Shown here one piece after another: positions 33,950 to 45,664 of a stretch of DNA of 64,000 nucleotides; position 1 is the first letter of the stretch, and the number at the start of each line of letters is the position of its first letter. Under the pieces are notes generated by a model. The model worked only from the letters and a program-made list of their open reading frames with translations, made no database searches and was not told where the DNA came from. The position numbers and the translations under genes are program-made. The stretch lies in contig JAREIK010003431.1 of assembly GCA_029783825.1 (NCBI GenBank), positions 661,494-725,493 of the forward strand, written 5' to 3'. This DNA is from Sapria himalayana. Its lineage: Eukaryota; Streptophyta; Magnoliopsida; Malpighiales; Rafflesiaceae.

Positions 33950-36165
33950 CAAAAAATTCTAGAATATATGATTTAAGCTTTTGTCCAACTCCCCAAAGAA
34001 GATGTTCGATTTGGAGGGGAAAACATTCAGACTTGATACCGTCAATAAATCTTTTAGTACATTGGGGATAATGTTAATGGAATCCAGATTTCCTTTTGAA
34101 AGAATGATCAAGTCATCTGTATACATAAGATAAGATATCTTTAGAGGTGCACATCCCGGGCGGAATGAGAAGAGATCCGAGGACGTCGTGAAATTCAGTT
34201 GCCTTGAGAGATATTCCATGCATAGAGCAAAATCGAATAGGTAGTGAAAAATAGGGTCCCTTTGCCTAAGGCCTCTATTGCTTTTGAAAAATCTGTGCAG
34301 TTGCCCATTTAAGGCGATAGAGAATGATATAGTGTTTATGCATCTGTATCCAATTTCAATGAAGCACTTTGGGAAATTTAGCCCATGAAAGACTTTTTTC
34401 AAGAATTTCCATTCAACCGAGTCAAATGCTTTTTGTATATTTATTTTAAGGAAATATTTTGGGGAAATCCTTTTCTTTGCATATCTTCTAATTAATTTAT
34501 GCACAAGGAGGAAATTGTCAGAGATTAATATTTTCTTTAAATAGGCTCATTGAGCTGGATCTATTATGATACTCATCACTAATTTTAGCCAAGATGTTAT
34601 AAGTTTAGCGATAATCTTGTAGATAATATTATAGTACGTTATGAACCTATAATCTTTAACCGTTGATGCATTTGAAGTCTTTGGTATCAAAGATATATAG
34701 GCATGATTCACTTGCCTTAGCATTCTACTGAAGTGGAAGAAGATATGTATCACTTTGACTTTGTCACATCTAATATAACTCCATGCACACTTAAAGAATT
34801 CTGTAGTATATTCGTCTTGCCCGGGTGCCTTAGAATTACCAATCATGAAGAGTGCTTCCTTTATCTTTTTATAAGTGAAGGATAAAGAGAAGTGTTTATG
34901 GTCTTCATCTTGAAATATTCTACCTCTTCTTAGCATTTGTTTATTTATATTTCGATTTTGTGTAGTTTTAATCATTTTTTACTATAGTCACAATTATTTT
35001 TTTCTACAATTTGGAACTCATAAGAGCATAAAAAAAAATTTGTGCATCTATCTCCATTCTTAATATAATTAATTTTGTCTTTTACCTGAGGAAAGATAAT
35101 TCCGCATCTTCTAGCTTCCTTAGTTCAATCCTAGTGGTGACTTCCTAATCCTTCTAGGCTTGGTTTGGGTTCAATTTTTGTAGCTCACTCTTGTACTGAT
35201 TTGTGCATAGTGCTTTTCATTTCGTTTCCTCAATGGATCCTTAAAAATTTTAGCTTTTTTATAACTAGCTGCTACATAAAAGATCCCCGAGTCTTTTCCT
35301 CCTAGCTATTGAGTGACATGGGGGTAAATTCCTTGTGGGAAGTCCACATATTGCAAAAATTGAAAGGAATTTATCTTTATTTATCATCCGGTTCAATAGT
35401 TAATAATATTAGGCAATAGTCCGAGAAGATTCCTAAGGTCAAAAATCTTGCATGATTGTCCAACCATAGATTTGCCAATTTATTATTCGTCTATGCCCTA
35501 TCTATTTTACTAGAAACTCTACTATTAGTCCAGGTAAAAAAATCACCAGACGAAGGTAAATTTTCTAGACTTAGGGTTGAAGTATAATTTAGGGCATCCT
35601 AACATTCATAATTCATTACTATCCTTCCTCCAACCTTATCTAATCTATAAAGTGGTGAGTTAAAATCCCCCACTATTACCCATGGAGAGGAATGTGCCTT
35701 TCTTTTCTCAATCAGGTATTCCCAAAGTGATTTCCTGCTCGAGACAATGTGGAGATCATAAATTATTGATAGCTTGAAAGATATTACTTTCTCAATGTCT
35801 TTTACTTGTAAGAAGGCATATTGTGGTGTACAGGAGAGAGTTTCTATACACACAGTTTGGTTATCCTACAATACCTGAAATTGTAGTGAAATTGTCAAGA
35901 GCCCTGAAACCCTTGAACTTTGTTTTTATGAGCCAAGCCAATTTTTCACATTTCATTTTGGTTTCTATGATAGCAAAATTTAGTAGGCTTTGAACAACTT
36001 AAGGATTTTTATTTGTGTTTTAGAGGACAATTAAATTCCCTAATATTCCATGAGGCGATCTTCATGTAAGATTTGTTTTGTCTCTTCTCCATAATATTTA
36101 AGTATAGTAGACCACTTTGTAATTACATAGCATTCACCATAGCATGCATTTATTAGGCACCCCTT

Positions 36166-36462
36166 TCATCTACTTCTATTTACATGGCTAAAGCTACCCT
36201 TACAAATTGTAACCCCTCCCTCGCATAATGGCATCTCACTCATTACATCACACCTCAAGAATTGTTGCACATTTTCAACATCCTTTAGTACATATGGAGC
36301 CGACATACAATTCCAGAATTGCATGAAATTGCCCTCGGATGATTTTAGAACATATTCAACCCTTACATTCACGAAACCCCAAATGTACTCAGTCTCCTTA
36401 CAAATTCGTTTCATGAAATTTTCGCTAGATAAATCCCTTACATATGCTACCCTTACATGCAT
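36166..36462 (-). pseudogene. Unrecognised frame in the LINE-1 ORF1-ORF2 spacer (98 codons)
   Basis: This open frame lies just upstream of ORF2. It begins MHVRVAYVRDLSS and ends in a serine/arginine tail. Short patterns (V-R-V-x-Y, N-F-M-K-R, L-C-E-G-x...G-K-G-S-like) recur in the 215-codon frame next to it, so the two may be an internal duplication. I do not recognise a family. It could be non-coding DNA that happens to be open. Confidence 0.3.
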
Positions 36463-36603
36463 TAAAACCTAGAAAATCCTCATGTTGTCATGCATATCAG
36501 ATAGAGAAGACATGCATTTTTTTGTTGAGTAGAATCTCCTTGGAATCTGTATCATATCCTCATCATGATTGAATAGTTTTAATATTGCATATCATTCTCT
36601 ATA

Positions 36604-37251
36604 TCATACATATTTCTCTCTCCTTTTGTATATGCATATGATTACACCTCTAAGGCTACCCTTGCCGAGCATTCCCCATCTCTCACATAGCAATGCCTCA
36701 CCCAATATATTACACATTATTACAAATGGACACCCCTTACATCTTTCTATGAACTTGTTACTAGTTAAATCTAGTGTAGGACTACCTTTATAGTTTTTTC
36801 CCCAGCTCTCACATGTCGATAACTCCCTCGTTACAATGCATTCATATTCAGATATCTTTGTTGTACAAAAACACCCCGCACCAATCCATGATAGCAAGGA
36901 AATACACGAAGCCAATTCTTGCGCATATACCACCCTAACATATATGAATGAGGCCCATATCCCCATGCATTCATACATATTATCTAGCAAGTAAATGTGT
37001 TTTTTTGTTGCATACAAAAACCTTTGATCCAAAAGATTAATCAGAAAACCCATTAGTATTTTCCAATGGTTATTTTTGTTTAGAATCTTAGATTTATAGC
37101 ATGCAATACTCCATACATCCATCATAGTTTGTCCCAAGAGCCTGGAATTCGGCCTCTTCTCATGAAAATACATAGTAGACAAATTAGTTACATCTCGAGC
37201 CTCTTTCCCCATTATATTTTTAGCATATATCCATGCTTCGTGAATACCCAT
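36604..37251 (-). pseudogene. Unrecognised 215-codon frame in the LINE-1 spacer
   Basis: This is the longest open frame in the window, from an ATG at 37251 to a stop at 36604. The product would be rich in Cys, Trp and Tyr, with patterns YVRVVYAQEL, NKFIERCKGC and EALLCERWG. I recognise no domain. Plant L1-type LINEs usually have shorter spacers between ORF1 and ORF2, so this may be an extra frame, the decayed C-terminal part of ORF1, or acquired DNA. Codon-level evidence of selection cannot be judged by eye. Confidence 0.35.
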
Positions 37252-37744
37252 GATAATTACATATTTGCCCTTACATCGAGTTCCCTGTGTACTAACAATT
37301 AAAGATTTTTAGGCTCTTGGGAGTTCCCTATGCATACATTCACATATTCACACTACTTCAAACTTTTTATTTTAGAATTCAGGCAGCTTATAGCTTGCCC
37401 ATTTACTCTGCTGTCATTTTACCATCAAAGAAAGACCATGTCACCATCCATGAAAATAGACCTAGAGGCACTGTTGCTTCTCCCCAAACTGACCCTTAAA
37501 AACTATAAGTGGGAGAGCTTAAAATATCTCTCCCTATGCCACCCTCCAAAATTCCAACAAAAAACCCCAGAAACAAATAATTTAAACTCCAAAAACTCAT
37601 TTTTGAGGGTTGAGATTTCCTGAAAGCCTCTTATGCTAGGCCATATGAAACATAGCCCTTACCAGTTGGATCCCTCATCTTGGTTTTGTTCATGTGATTA
37701 AAAGATGGGCCCTCCCTTGGATTGCCTGGGTCCCTCTTCTTCTT

Positions 37745-39662
37745 CTAAGCTTTAACAAAAGTGAAACCTTCCTCCTCCTTTTCAATTCCTTCACTTGGCA
37801 GGTTGGGTTGGGCATCCTCCCTCTCGAGGTCTTTTAGACATTGTCCATCTTCTAGGAGGGAATTTTTTTCCTCTGCTCTATTTAAGACTACAAGGCTTAC
37901 TAGGGGCTCTTCTGCCTCATGCTTCCCTTTTGCTCGGCAGCCACTTATCAAATGCCCAAAAGTAGAATAGAATTTACAATACAAAGAAAGATTTTCATAT
38001 ATAATCGGTTGGCTGATGTTTGATCTATCTGGGAAGTTTAATGAGATTTCATCTAATAATTCTTCATTTAAATCTATCTCCACTAGCACTCTTGCGAATG
38101 CTATTTTTGATATATTTGATGTGAGTTTATCCATATGCAAGGGCTGACCAAGGTAACTTATCATTGCTCAACCTCGCTGGATTCCAAAGATGGATGAGAA
38201 AATTAGGAAATTTTGCCCATATCGAAATCCTAGCCATTTTGTTTAAACCATAGTGAAACTCAACTGGAAGTGGCTTGGCATACAAAGGTTGGCCAAATAC
38301 TAGAAATGGTCTGGCCTTTAAAATTTATTCCATTTCCCCCTTAGTTTCCAAATTTAAATACTATCTAGCCACTAGGGTGTTGGATAACTAATGGGATAGT
38401 TCCCCTTTATTCTTCCATGAATCTTTTCAACAAGATTTTTCTAGGATTTCTAATTATAAAATAGCCTACCAAACAATTATTCCAATGCTTTATCTCAAGA
38501 AAAAAATCATTATCTTCAAAACACGCATTGCATGATAGTTTGGGGGGATATAAAAAATTTTTTTGGTGCTTACTAGGGCTCAATTTCCCACAAATAAACT
38601 GCTTTAAGGATCTTTGTTTTTTACATAGGTTTAGGGGAGGGAGGTTGGCCATTCCTGCCCCCCCCCCCCCCCCCCCCATTCTTTTGTTCAACAAGGTTTG
38701 GGTTTTTGTTATCATGTATTCCTAGTTTGGGGCCTTTGGGTCTCCATTCTTTCAAGCCTCTACTTCTAGATATTTTGGTAATGAGTTCTTTATTTATGTT
38801 TCTCCTACCAAGAAATTGTTTCATAGGAGCTATGCCTCGGGTATTCAAATGCACAGAGGGTGCTGCCATGCCTTCTGTGTCATTAATCGGTTCTACAGAA
38901 GGCATAATATTCTCTTCACAATGAGAGACATCATTCAATAAAGGATTAGAGTAGGGCAATGTGTTATTATCATTCAAAACTTCAATATTATCACTTGAAC
39001 ATGTGTTAGAACTACTGGAGTTATGAGAATTGAAATTATATCTAGCATGAGATTCAATTTTACCACTAAAATCATTAGGGAATCCATTAATTTCACTAGA
39101 CAAGTTTATCATTTCAAATTTATCTTTACTTGCATTCATTGTTTTGCCATTAGAAAAAAAAGGAAAGATTTATATTGGCATTTCGACTTCCAGAATAGGG
39201 GAAACATAACTTCCTCATGGGTAACTCCTTATGCATTATGCCCATTATCGCTTCCATTAGCTTTCGAAGTGGCTATTTTTTGTTTACTTCATCTTGAATG
39301 TTCACACCATCTCTTAATCTCTCATTTTCATTACCATTATTGATAGATTTCTTGTTAATTCCAGAAGAGGATGAGATTTTGATAGATTTTTTAGATAAAA
39401 ACTCAGTCGTGATAATAGAAAGCTTATCGTATACAATTTCATGAGTATTACCATCATCAATGACAAGTTCTATCACCTCCAAATCATCTTTGTGATAGAT
39501 TTCTAGCCTTCTTCTTCGAGTTTGGTTCGTAAGAGCATCTAGTAACTTTGATGATGGCGAGATAAGCGGCTTTGTCTCGGGAGTTTTTTCAGCATAGTTT
39601 TGGGTTTCTCTTGTTTTAGAGTGTTTGGGTATCTCAAGCAATCCCGTAAAACCCAAATCCAT
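37745..39662 (-). pseudogene. LINE-1 ORF1 (DUF4283-type RNA-binding protein)
   Basis: ORF1 is thought to bind the element RNA. From the ATG at 39662 it reads MDLGFTGLLEIPKHSK, has a basic QTRRRRLE patch, then a Ser/Asn-rich middle (39139-38700) and a poly-glycine tract caused by a 20-base G run. A DUF4283-like segment follows (about 38330-38170: LVFGQPLY-like, MARISIWAKFPN, LW.P). The C-terminal part reads ARVLVEIDLNEELLDEI then LYCKFYSTFGHLISGC, a zinc knuckle of the zf-CCHC_4 type whose second Cys is Tyr. The frame is broken at several points. Confidence 0.8.
38658..38677. repeat. Homopolymer of 20 C
   Basis: This is a perfect C20 run on +, a G run in the LINE-1 ORF1 frame encoding glycine. 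Such runs are prone to slippage and to sequencing error, so its length may be unreliable. Confidence 0.9.
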
Positions 39663-39853
39663 TTATAACAAACTCATGCAAAAAAATTACTAAGTTCCAA
39701 AAACTTAGTTTCAACATTGCCTTACCAAATCCAAGCCTTCTAAGGCTAGATTATTACAAGATGAAAGGATTTTAGGGTTTTGTGTAGAAATCGTGGAGGA
39801 GGAGGAGAAAGGGAGGAAGCGGCTTAAAACCTCTTTTTTTTTCACTGAGTCTA

Positions 39854-39870
39854 TTCATATATACACACTT
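39854..39870. repeat. Target-site duplication, right copy (LINE-1)
   Basis: TTCATATATACACACTT, identical to 31606-31622. The gypsy LTR sequence continues directly after it. Confidence 0.9.
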
Positions 39871-41800
39871 ATTCATTTTTTATTGGTGTTATAAAGACTA
39901 AGAATTAACATAGTTTATAAGTAATTATACTTTTAGCTTTATGAGCATCATAATCACACAATTAATATATAATTTCCTCAAGTTTTATCAGTGGAAACCA
40001 AATGAATGAAAGTAGCTCAAAAGAGCTATCACCATATTATGAATTATAATGTACTCATGTATGCCCCAGGGATTGTCAATCAGTGTTATCCTCGGTAATG
40101 ATACTGACTCTCATACTAAATGTGAAACATTTAAAAGAATATTTTATTTAATATCTATCTTAATCAAGAACTAGTTCTTTTAAGACATAAATAATAGATT
40201 TATATGTAAAAGCATTCATACTATCAGTTTCATAAGTATTATACTCATAATAATTAATATACCTACATATTGGGGTTTTATGTATATGTTTATCTTTCAC
40301 ATCATGATCTGAAAAGTTGTCACTTCCATCCTATCGTATATGCAAATGAGCCTCATAGTTTACATATTACTACCATGATAATCTTGCACAAACTAATCAA
40401 TAGTCAAAACACTAATTCAAGTTTTATTTCATCACTCAACCATCAATTTCTATAATACAACATAAATTAAAGCTCATTCATTAATATAAATTCATTTATA
40501 CATAACACAAACAAAGTTACATGAGCCCTGTATAAAATGTCATTTTGATAGAAATTTTCAAATCTACCCTAGTGAAGGATGAAGAATACAAAAGATGAAG
40601 ACCTATCTCAATTTGTCTCTCATTCTCTTTTATATGCGAATGGTTATGCATCCTTTTTAGTAGAAAGGCGTGGCTTCCAAAAAAAGCCACCACTTTGGCT
40701 TTTACCTCTTAAGCTCAAAGTCACGACTCTAAAAAGTGGTCAAGACTCTAGAATATATCTTAATCTTTCTATTAAACAAAACTAGTTACACTGGGTAGTA
40801 TCCATAATTTGGGTCTAATGTCTCTATAATATACTACTAAGAATGATCATTGCTTTTGTGTTTGTCTTTCTTATTCATCATATGGTTGTGGCACTAAGAA
40901 ATGGTGATGATACTGTGAATGGCCTCTCATGTCATAATATGGTAGTGATATTAGAAAATGCATGCGACATTGACCTTGGTTTCTCTTAATCATTATATGG
41001 TCGTGGCACTAAGAAATGACTGCAACATAAAGAATGGTCTTTTATATATCTCAAGTGGTCATAGTGTTGGGAATCACCATGATACTGACATTGACTTCTT
41101 TCATAAATCATATGGTATGACACTACAAGAAAGCTATGACACTAGCAATTATCCCAAACATGAACATTATGATTTTGCCTTCTTTTAAGGACATGAGTTG
41201 TGGTCTTTGGGTATGGTCGTACTCAAATAAATACTCTTTGTATTATTTTGTATCCAAAAGTCAGTGTTGAATAATTGTCATGACTTTGGTTTAAGTATTT
41301 TTGAATATATAATTTTCTATAGCTCAAAAGTCATGTCTTTATAAAAAGTTAACAGCTCTTACTTCAGACTATTGGGACACATTAAAGATAAAGTCATGAC
41401 AATACAAACTAGTCATAACTTTTATCACTAACAGGATACTTGTTTATTGCGATAAAAATTTAATTTATTAACTATTTAAATATTATCAGATAAGTATGAT
41501 AACAACTCCATGATAATACTTTAACCATAAAAATGTGTTTGTAGAGTCATGACTTACAAAAATTAATATGACTAATTAGATAAAGTTTTAGTCAAGAATT
41601 AATGCAGAGACTATTTGATTCTCTATATTCTATCTATTAGCCCAATACTTCTAAAAACCTATTTATTTCATGACTAATTATCAAAATCCACCAAAACTCC
41701 AAAATTATGAAATCGATTCATAAATTTCATATTCGCGTGCTTACATATTATTAAAATTTACAAAACTACTCAAGAATTTTGATTATTTGAACATCGAACA

Positions 41801-43130
41801 AACTCACATATAAACTATTACTCATCCACAAGGAATAACCTATTTTTCAATAAACATAAAAATCTAACATCTTAAAGAAAATTATTTTTTCTCTATAACT
41901 AGGTTTGAGTATCATAAGATCTCAACATAGTGAAGTATATTCAAGTGGACATAATAATAGTCATGGTGAGGTTTGAGTTCCATGACTATAATTGTGAGTC
42001 ATTGGATGTGTATAGTCATTTATATGGTATATATATATGTGCTTATTGCATCATATAGATGAAAAATAAAATTTTTAGGTTGCCTCTCAAACATTATTAT
42101 GTTTTACATCCATAGATAGATAATCAAAATCTTTTTTCCATCATTGGAGATCTCTATTGGTTAACTTCTTAGTGTACTATTTAACCTCCATCTTGTTTGT
42201 TTATTTCTTCTAACTTACATTATCTACACTTTCTTCATGGACATTATCTTCTTTGGATGTTATAGCTTTGGTGAATATTATGGCTTCTTCTTCCATGATA
42301 GCCTAGCCTATTTAACTTCCACGACACTAAGAATAGTTATAACTTTTCTTTTAAGCTTTTTCTTATATTTTTCATTCTATAACTTCAAAGTCATGATGTT
42401 GTGCATCTTCATGGCTTTGTTTTTAAGCTTTTTCTTACCATTTTCATTCTATAACTCTAAAGTCATTATATATGCATAGATTCAACTTTGAATTTATGCA
42501 TCTGATGGACTATTTTATTATGTAATACCAAAGCATAGTGTTGTACATAATTACAACTTTGTCTTCAAGCTTTCCTTGGCCAAATTATTTTTATACCCCC
42601 AGAATCATAGCACTATGGACATCAACGGCCTTGTCCTTGATCTCTTTTTTTTCATTTTTCATTCTATAATGCCAAAGTCATGATGTTGTCCATAGTTACC
42701 GCTTTGTCTCAGATTGGATCCTCTATAGTTTATGTCTAAGCTAGTCCTTCTCACTTGTTCCTCAGCTTCCTTGAAGTTGTCAGTAAAAGATTCCTCCGAG
42801 GTTATGCCTTCAAACAATGTCACAACCTCATAGTATCTATCTTTCTCATTTTACTAATTTTCACAACTCCAAAATAGTTATTCATCACCTTCACATGTCC
42901 AAAGTTGTTCTTCTGCTTCATCTCTTTTATCTTCATCTGGTCAATAGTCTTCTATAAGATCTTTCAGTATAATACCATTTCTTTTTGTATTGTAGTATAT
43001 AAAAGATTATCTAATCTTCAATTATTATCTCATCATCTTTTTAACATTACAAGACTTTGTAAAGTTAAAAGATTATTTGCTCCTCATCAACATGGAAAGT
43101 GAACTCTCATGTCTTAACATCAATAAAGAC
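41801..43130 (-). repeat. Element 2 region between 3' LTR and protease, with degenerate tandem repeats
   Basis: As in element 1, no polymerase is found. GGTTGCCTCTCAAAC (42080-42094) corresponds to the CCTCCCAAG block. Region 42350-42720 holds four or five degenerate units built on TTTTCATTCTATAA...AAAGTCATGATGTTGT...CTTTGTC. The polypurine-tract-like TGTGGATGAGTAATAG is at about 41821-41840 on the minus strand. Confidence 0.6.
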
Positions 43131-43660
43131 TTGTCAATATTTAGGATGCATACTTATCTTTATTCATATCTATTAAAATAAAATCATCTCAAAAAATAGA
43201 GATACTCACCTTAACCAAGAAATTTTTAATAATCTCATTTTGGCACATGATGGTTTGATCAACCATTTGGAGTGAGAGAGGTATCGGAGTAAATTTTATG
43301 TGATTCAATTTTCATGCAATCAACACGAGCATCAATTTAACACTTGATTCCAAGTCACATAATGTTTTTGAAATGTATAGTCTCTAATAGTACAAGGTAT
43401 GGTAAAGCTTTTGAGGCCCTTCAATGTCCTCGAAAGTAATCTTTAGATAATTATACCATACTTCTCAGTCATCTTCATATTCTCATATATTTTTAACTTT
43501 CTCTTACTACTCATTAATACTTTCATAAAGTTCACATAGTTTAGCATTTGGGCTAGAACTTCAACAAATAGTATATTCACTTCTAGCTTTTGGAATATGT
43601 TGAGAAACTTATCAAAATGTTCATCCAATTTTTCTTTCTAAAATATTGAGGAAATGGAAG
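43130..43660 (-). pseudogene. Element 2 gag-protease junction and protease pseudogene
   Basis: An open stretch (43628-43443) reads FDKFLNIFQKLEVNILFVEVL, then MLNYVNFMKV and LKIYENMKMTEKYGII. It matches the conserved linker before the protease of Athila-like gypsy elements (F-x-x-F-x-K-L-x-I-N-I-P-F-x-x-A-L-x-Q-M-P-x-Y-x-K-F-x-K). Protease follows on the minus strand toward 43130 but is broken by stops. Confidence 0.75.
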
Positions 43661-45400
43661 ATTCAACAAAAACTTATCCTTAGTTTCATTCTAATTTTTT
43701 TATATATCTTCATAGCTTTTAATAACCTTCATTTGCTCCTTTATTTATTTGTTTCCTTCCTTTTCATCTTGGTGTGAGATTTGGGATTGCACTTTCTCTT
43801 AATTCATAGCTTTATTAGGTTCCATGGCTTTAGAGCCTTCATATTTGGAAGTATCAGTAATGGGAGACATGACTTCTTAGAAAATTTTAGTGAGATCTAT
43901 GACTTTTGGTAAAGTCATGGCACTATTAGCTATATAAATTCCAAAATACTCTTGCTTGATGCATTTCTTTTGTATTTCTTTTCTACTTCTAGGCAGTATG
44001 ATGAGCAATTCATAAGATTTGTTTTAGTATCAAGTGGTAGTTCATTTACTCTTTTTTCCTTCATTGATAATAACAATTGTCCAATTTACTTTTCTATATT
44101 CTTTATTTACAAACTCATTTGATCTAATTATCTTAAAGGTTCCCTATTTGATTATCTTTAGAATCATTTTTCTTTTTTTAATTTTGTTAAGATGACATTC
44201 ATGTTTTCTTCCAAAGCTGACTCATCTTCTCTTCTTGATGGTTGATAATTGAAACTTGATTCTCCTTGAATATTGTAGCTCACTGCATTATTCCCAATAT
44301 TTCTTTAAACTTCTTGAATATTCTATAGCCCACTCACATAGCATCCATTTGCAAAATTCTCATTATTTTACATATTTAGATGGTAATGCATCACAACATT
44401 GTTTGTTGGGTTTAAAAACATACTTTTACTTTATATTTCATTGGCTTTCTTCATTTGATAAATAAGATCTAAGTCCACTATTTCATGTGGATGCAAAATT
44501 GTGATCTATCCCAATCCTGCCCTCTTTTCTTCTTGAGTGCTAAGCTTACTTAGGAGATCTTCCATTTTTATTTTAAGTGTGGTGAATTAATCCAACTCTA
44601 ATACTTTCGCTTGTCTTCTCTCAAATCAATGATTTATTAGAGTTTTGTGGTTATTTTTTTTTGCTAGATTCTCAAATAAATAATATGCTCCCCTAGTAAT
44701 TTATTCATAATCAAATCTTTTATGGTTATATCGATCATGTTTCTCACATATAGTTCAACCTATTCTAGAAAGTTTGTGGTTGAAACCATAATTTGATGAC
44801 ATGTTGAGGGCACATGTTCCAGCTTATTAAAATAGTCTCAAGTATCATATAGAGTCTCTTACATATTTTGTATGAACTGGCTTATCTCACTCCATAATTG
44901 AGAAGTAATTTGAGGTGGAAAATTCTTAGTGATAAAGAAATTCAATAGTTTATCCTAATTCTCAATGGAGCTATAAAATAAACATTAGAACCAACTTTGT
45001 TCCTTATCCCTCAATAAAAATATGAATAGACATAATTTTATTACATCAGAACTAACTCTGATCATCTTTATCATATTGCATAGCTCCAAAAATATTACAA
45101 CATATCATTTATGATGCTTTGATGCCCTTCCATTGTATTGATGTTGTTGAACCATATCTATAAAACTCAACTTCAACTTAAAATAGCTTGTTTCTACTAG
45201 TTACATCCAAATACTCAAATGACTATCAATCATCATGGGCTACTAATAAACTCCAAAGTGCAATTGTAGATGGGCGATTAGATAGCATGTCCATTTCCCC
45301 CTTATGGATCTTTATCACTACTAGTTCCCTCTATGAGCTCTATATCAGTTTTTTGTCTGGTAAATATTTTTTCTTTTTTTCTTTTGATTTCTAGGTTTAG
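43660..45400 (-). pseudogene. Element 2 gag pseudogene (Athila/Tat-like)
   Basis: The order of motifs matches element 1: LWFQPQTF and N-R-L-N near 44790-44760, the NNY region near 44640, the TTLKIKMEDLLSKLSTQEEK coiled segment near 44590-44530, and VDLDLIYQMKKANEI near 44480. The upstream half is faint. Stops occur about every 20 codons. Confidence 0.7.
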
Positions 45401-45664
45401 AATGGTTAGCTCAATGCTAGAGCATTGGCTCAGAAAAAGTGCTAAAAAACAAAGAAAATGAGCTAAGAAAAATACTAATATACAATTATCCATAATGACA
45501 AACAAGATAACAAGACCAATCATTAGATTTAGAAGAATTTATCAAATTTAACAATACCTAAAATACTAAAAAAGAATTATACTTTTATGAGGATAATTAT
45601 ATCAACTCAAGTTGACTATACAAGCTATATTATCCTCAGTCATGACCCCAAAAACTTATTATGA

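Larger units (their letters stand above)
31680..36065 (-). pseudogene. LINE-1 ORF2: endonuclease, RT, zinc-ribbon
   Basis: ORF2 makes the nick and reverse transcribes the element at the target. It opens with MKIASWNIREFNCPLKHK (ATG at 36065), the APE-type endonuclease start. Its catalytic VIVGDFN motif is at 35659-35690. RT begins with SKAPGQDEYTTEFFK (about 34850-34800). Then come IPKTSNA, INIQKAFDSVEWKF, GLRQRDPIF and the active-site box YTDD (34110-34123; usual (F/Y)ADD). After the MULE insertion the frame continues FLGVPLSSK, INQWAGKILS, and a C-terminal CNHAESLDHIFFICKYSNVIW (31960-32020), the zf-RVT domain. There is no RNase H domain. Stops and frameshifts occur in each part. Confidence 0.85.
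31623..39853 (-). mobile_element. Full-length L1-type LINE (LINE-1)
   Basis: This element reads right to left: a 5' leader with pyrimidine-rich GCTTCCTCC and ACCCTAAAA motifs (39663-39853), ORF1 with a zinc-knuckle region, a 1.7-kb spacer, ORF2 with endonuclease, RT and a C-terminal zinc-ribbon domain, and a short A-tail beside the left target duplication. Without the MULE it is about 7.06 kb. The perfect 17-bp duplication and longer open frames make it much younger than the LTR it entered. Several stops remain, so it is inactive. Confidence 0.9.
31117..41800 (-). repeat. Left (3') LTR of gypsy element 2, split by a LINE
   Basis: The LTR occupies 31117-31622 and 39871-41800, about 2.44 kb in total. 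The first part begins TGTATTATTATTGGTTAAG; the second ends ATTTGAACATCGAACA. Block order matches the other three LTRs, for example AATTAATATATAATTTCCTC at 39960 and the GTCATGAC-type tandem units at 40800-41110. Confidence 0.8.
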
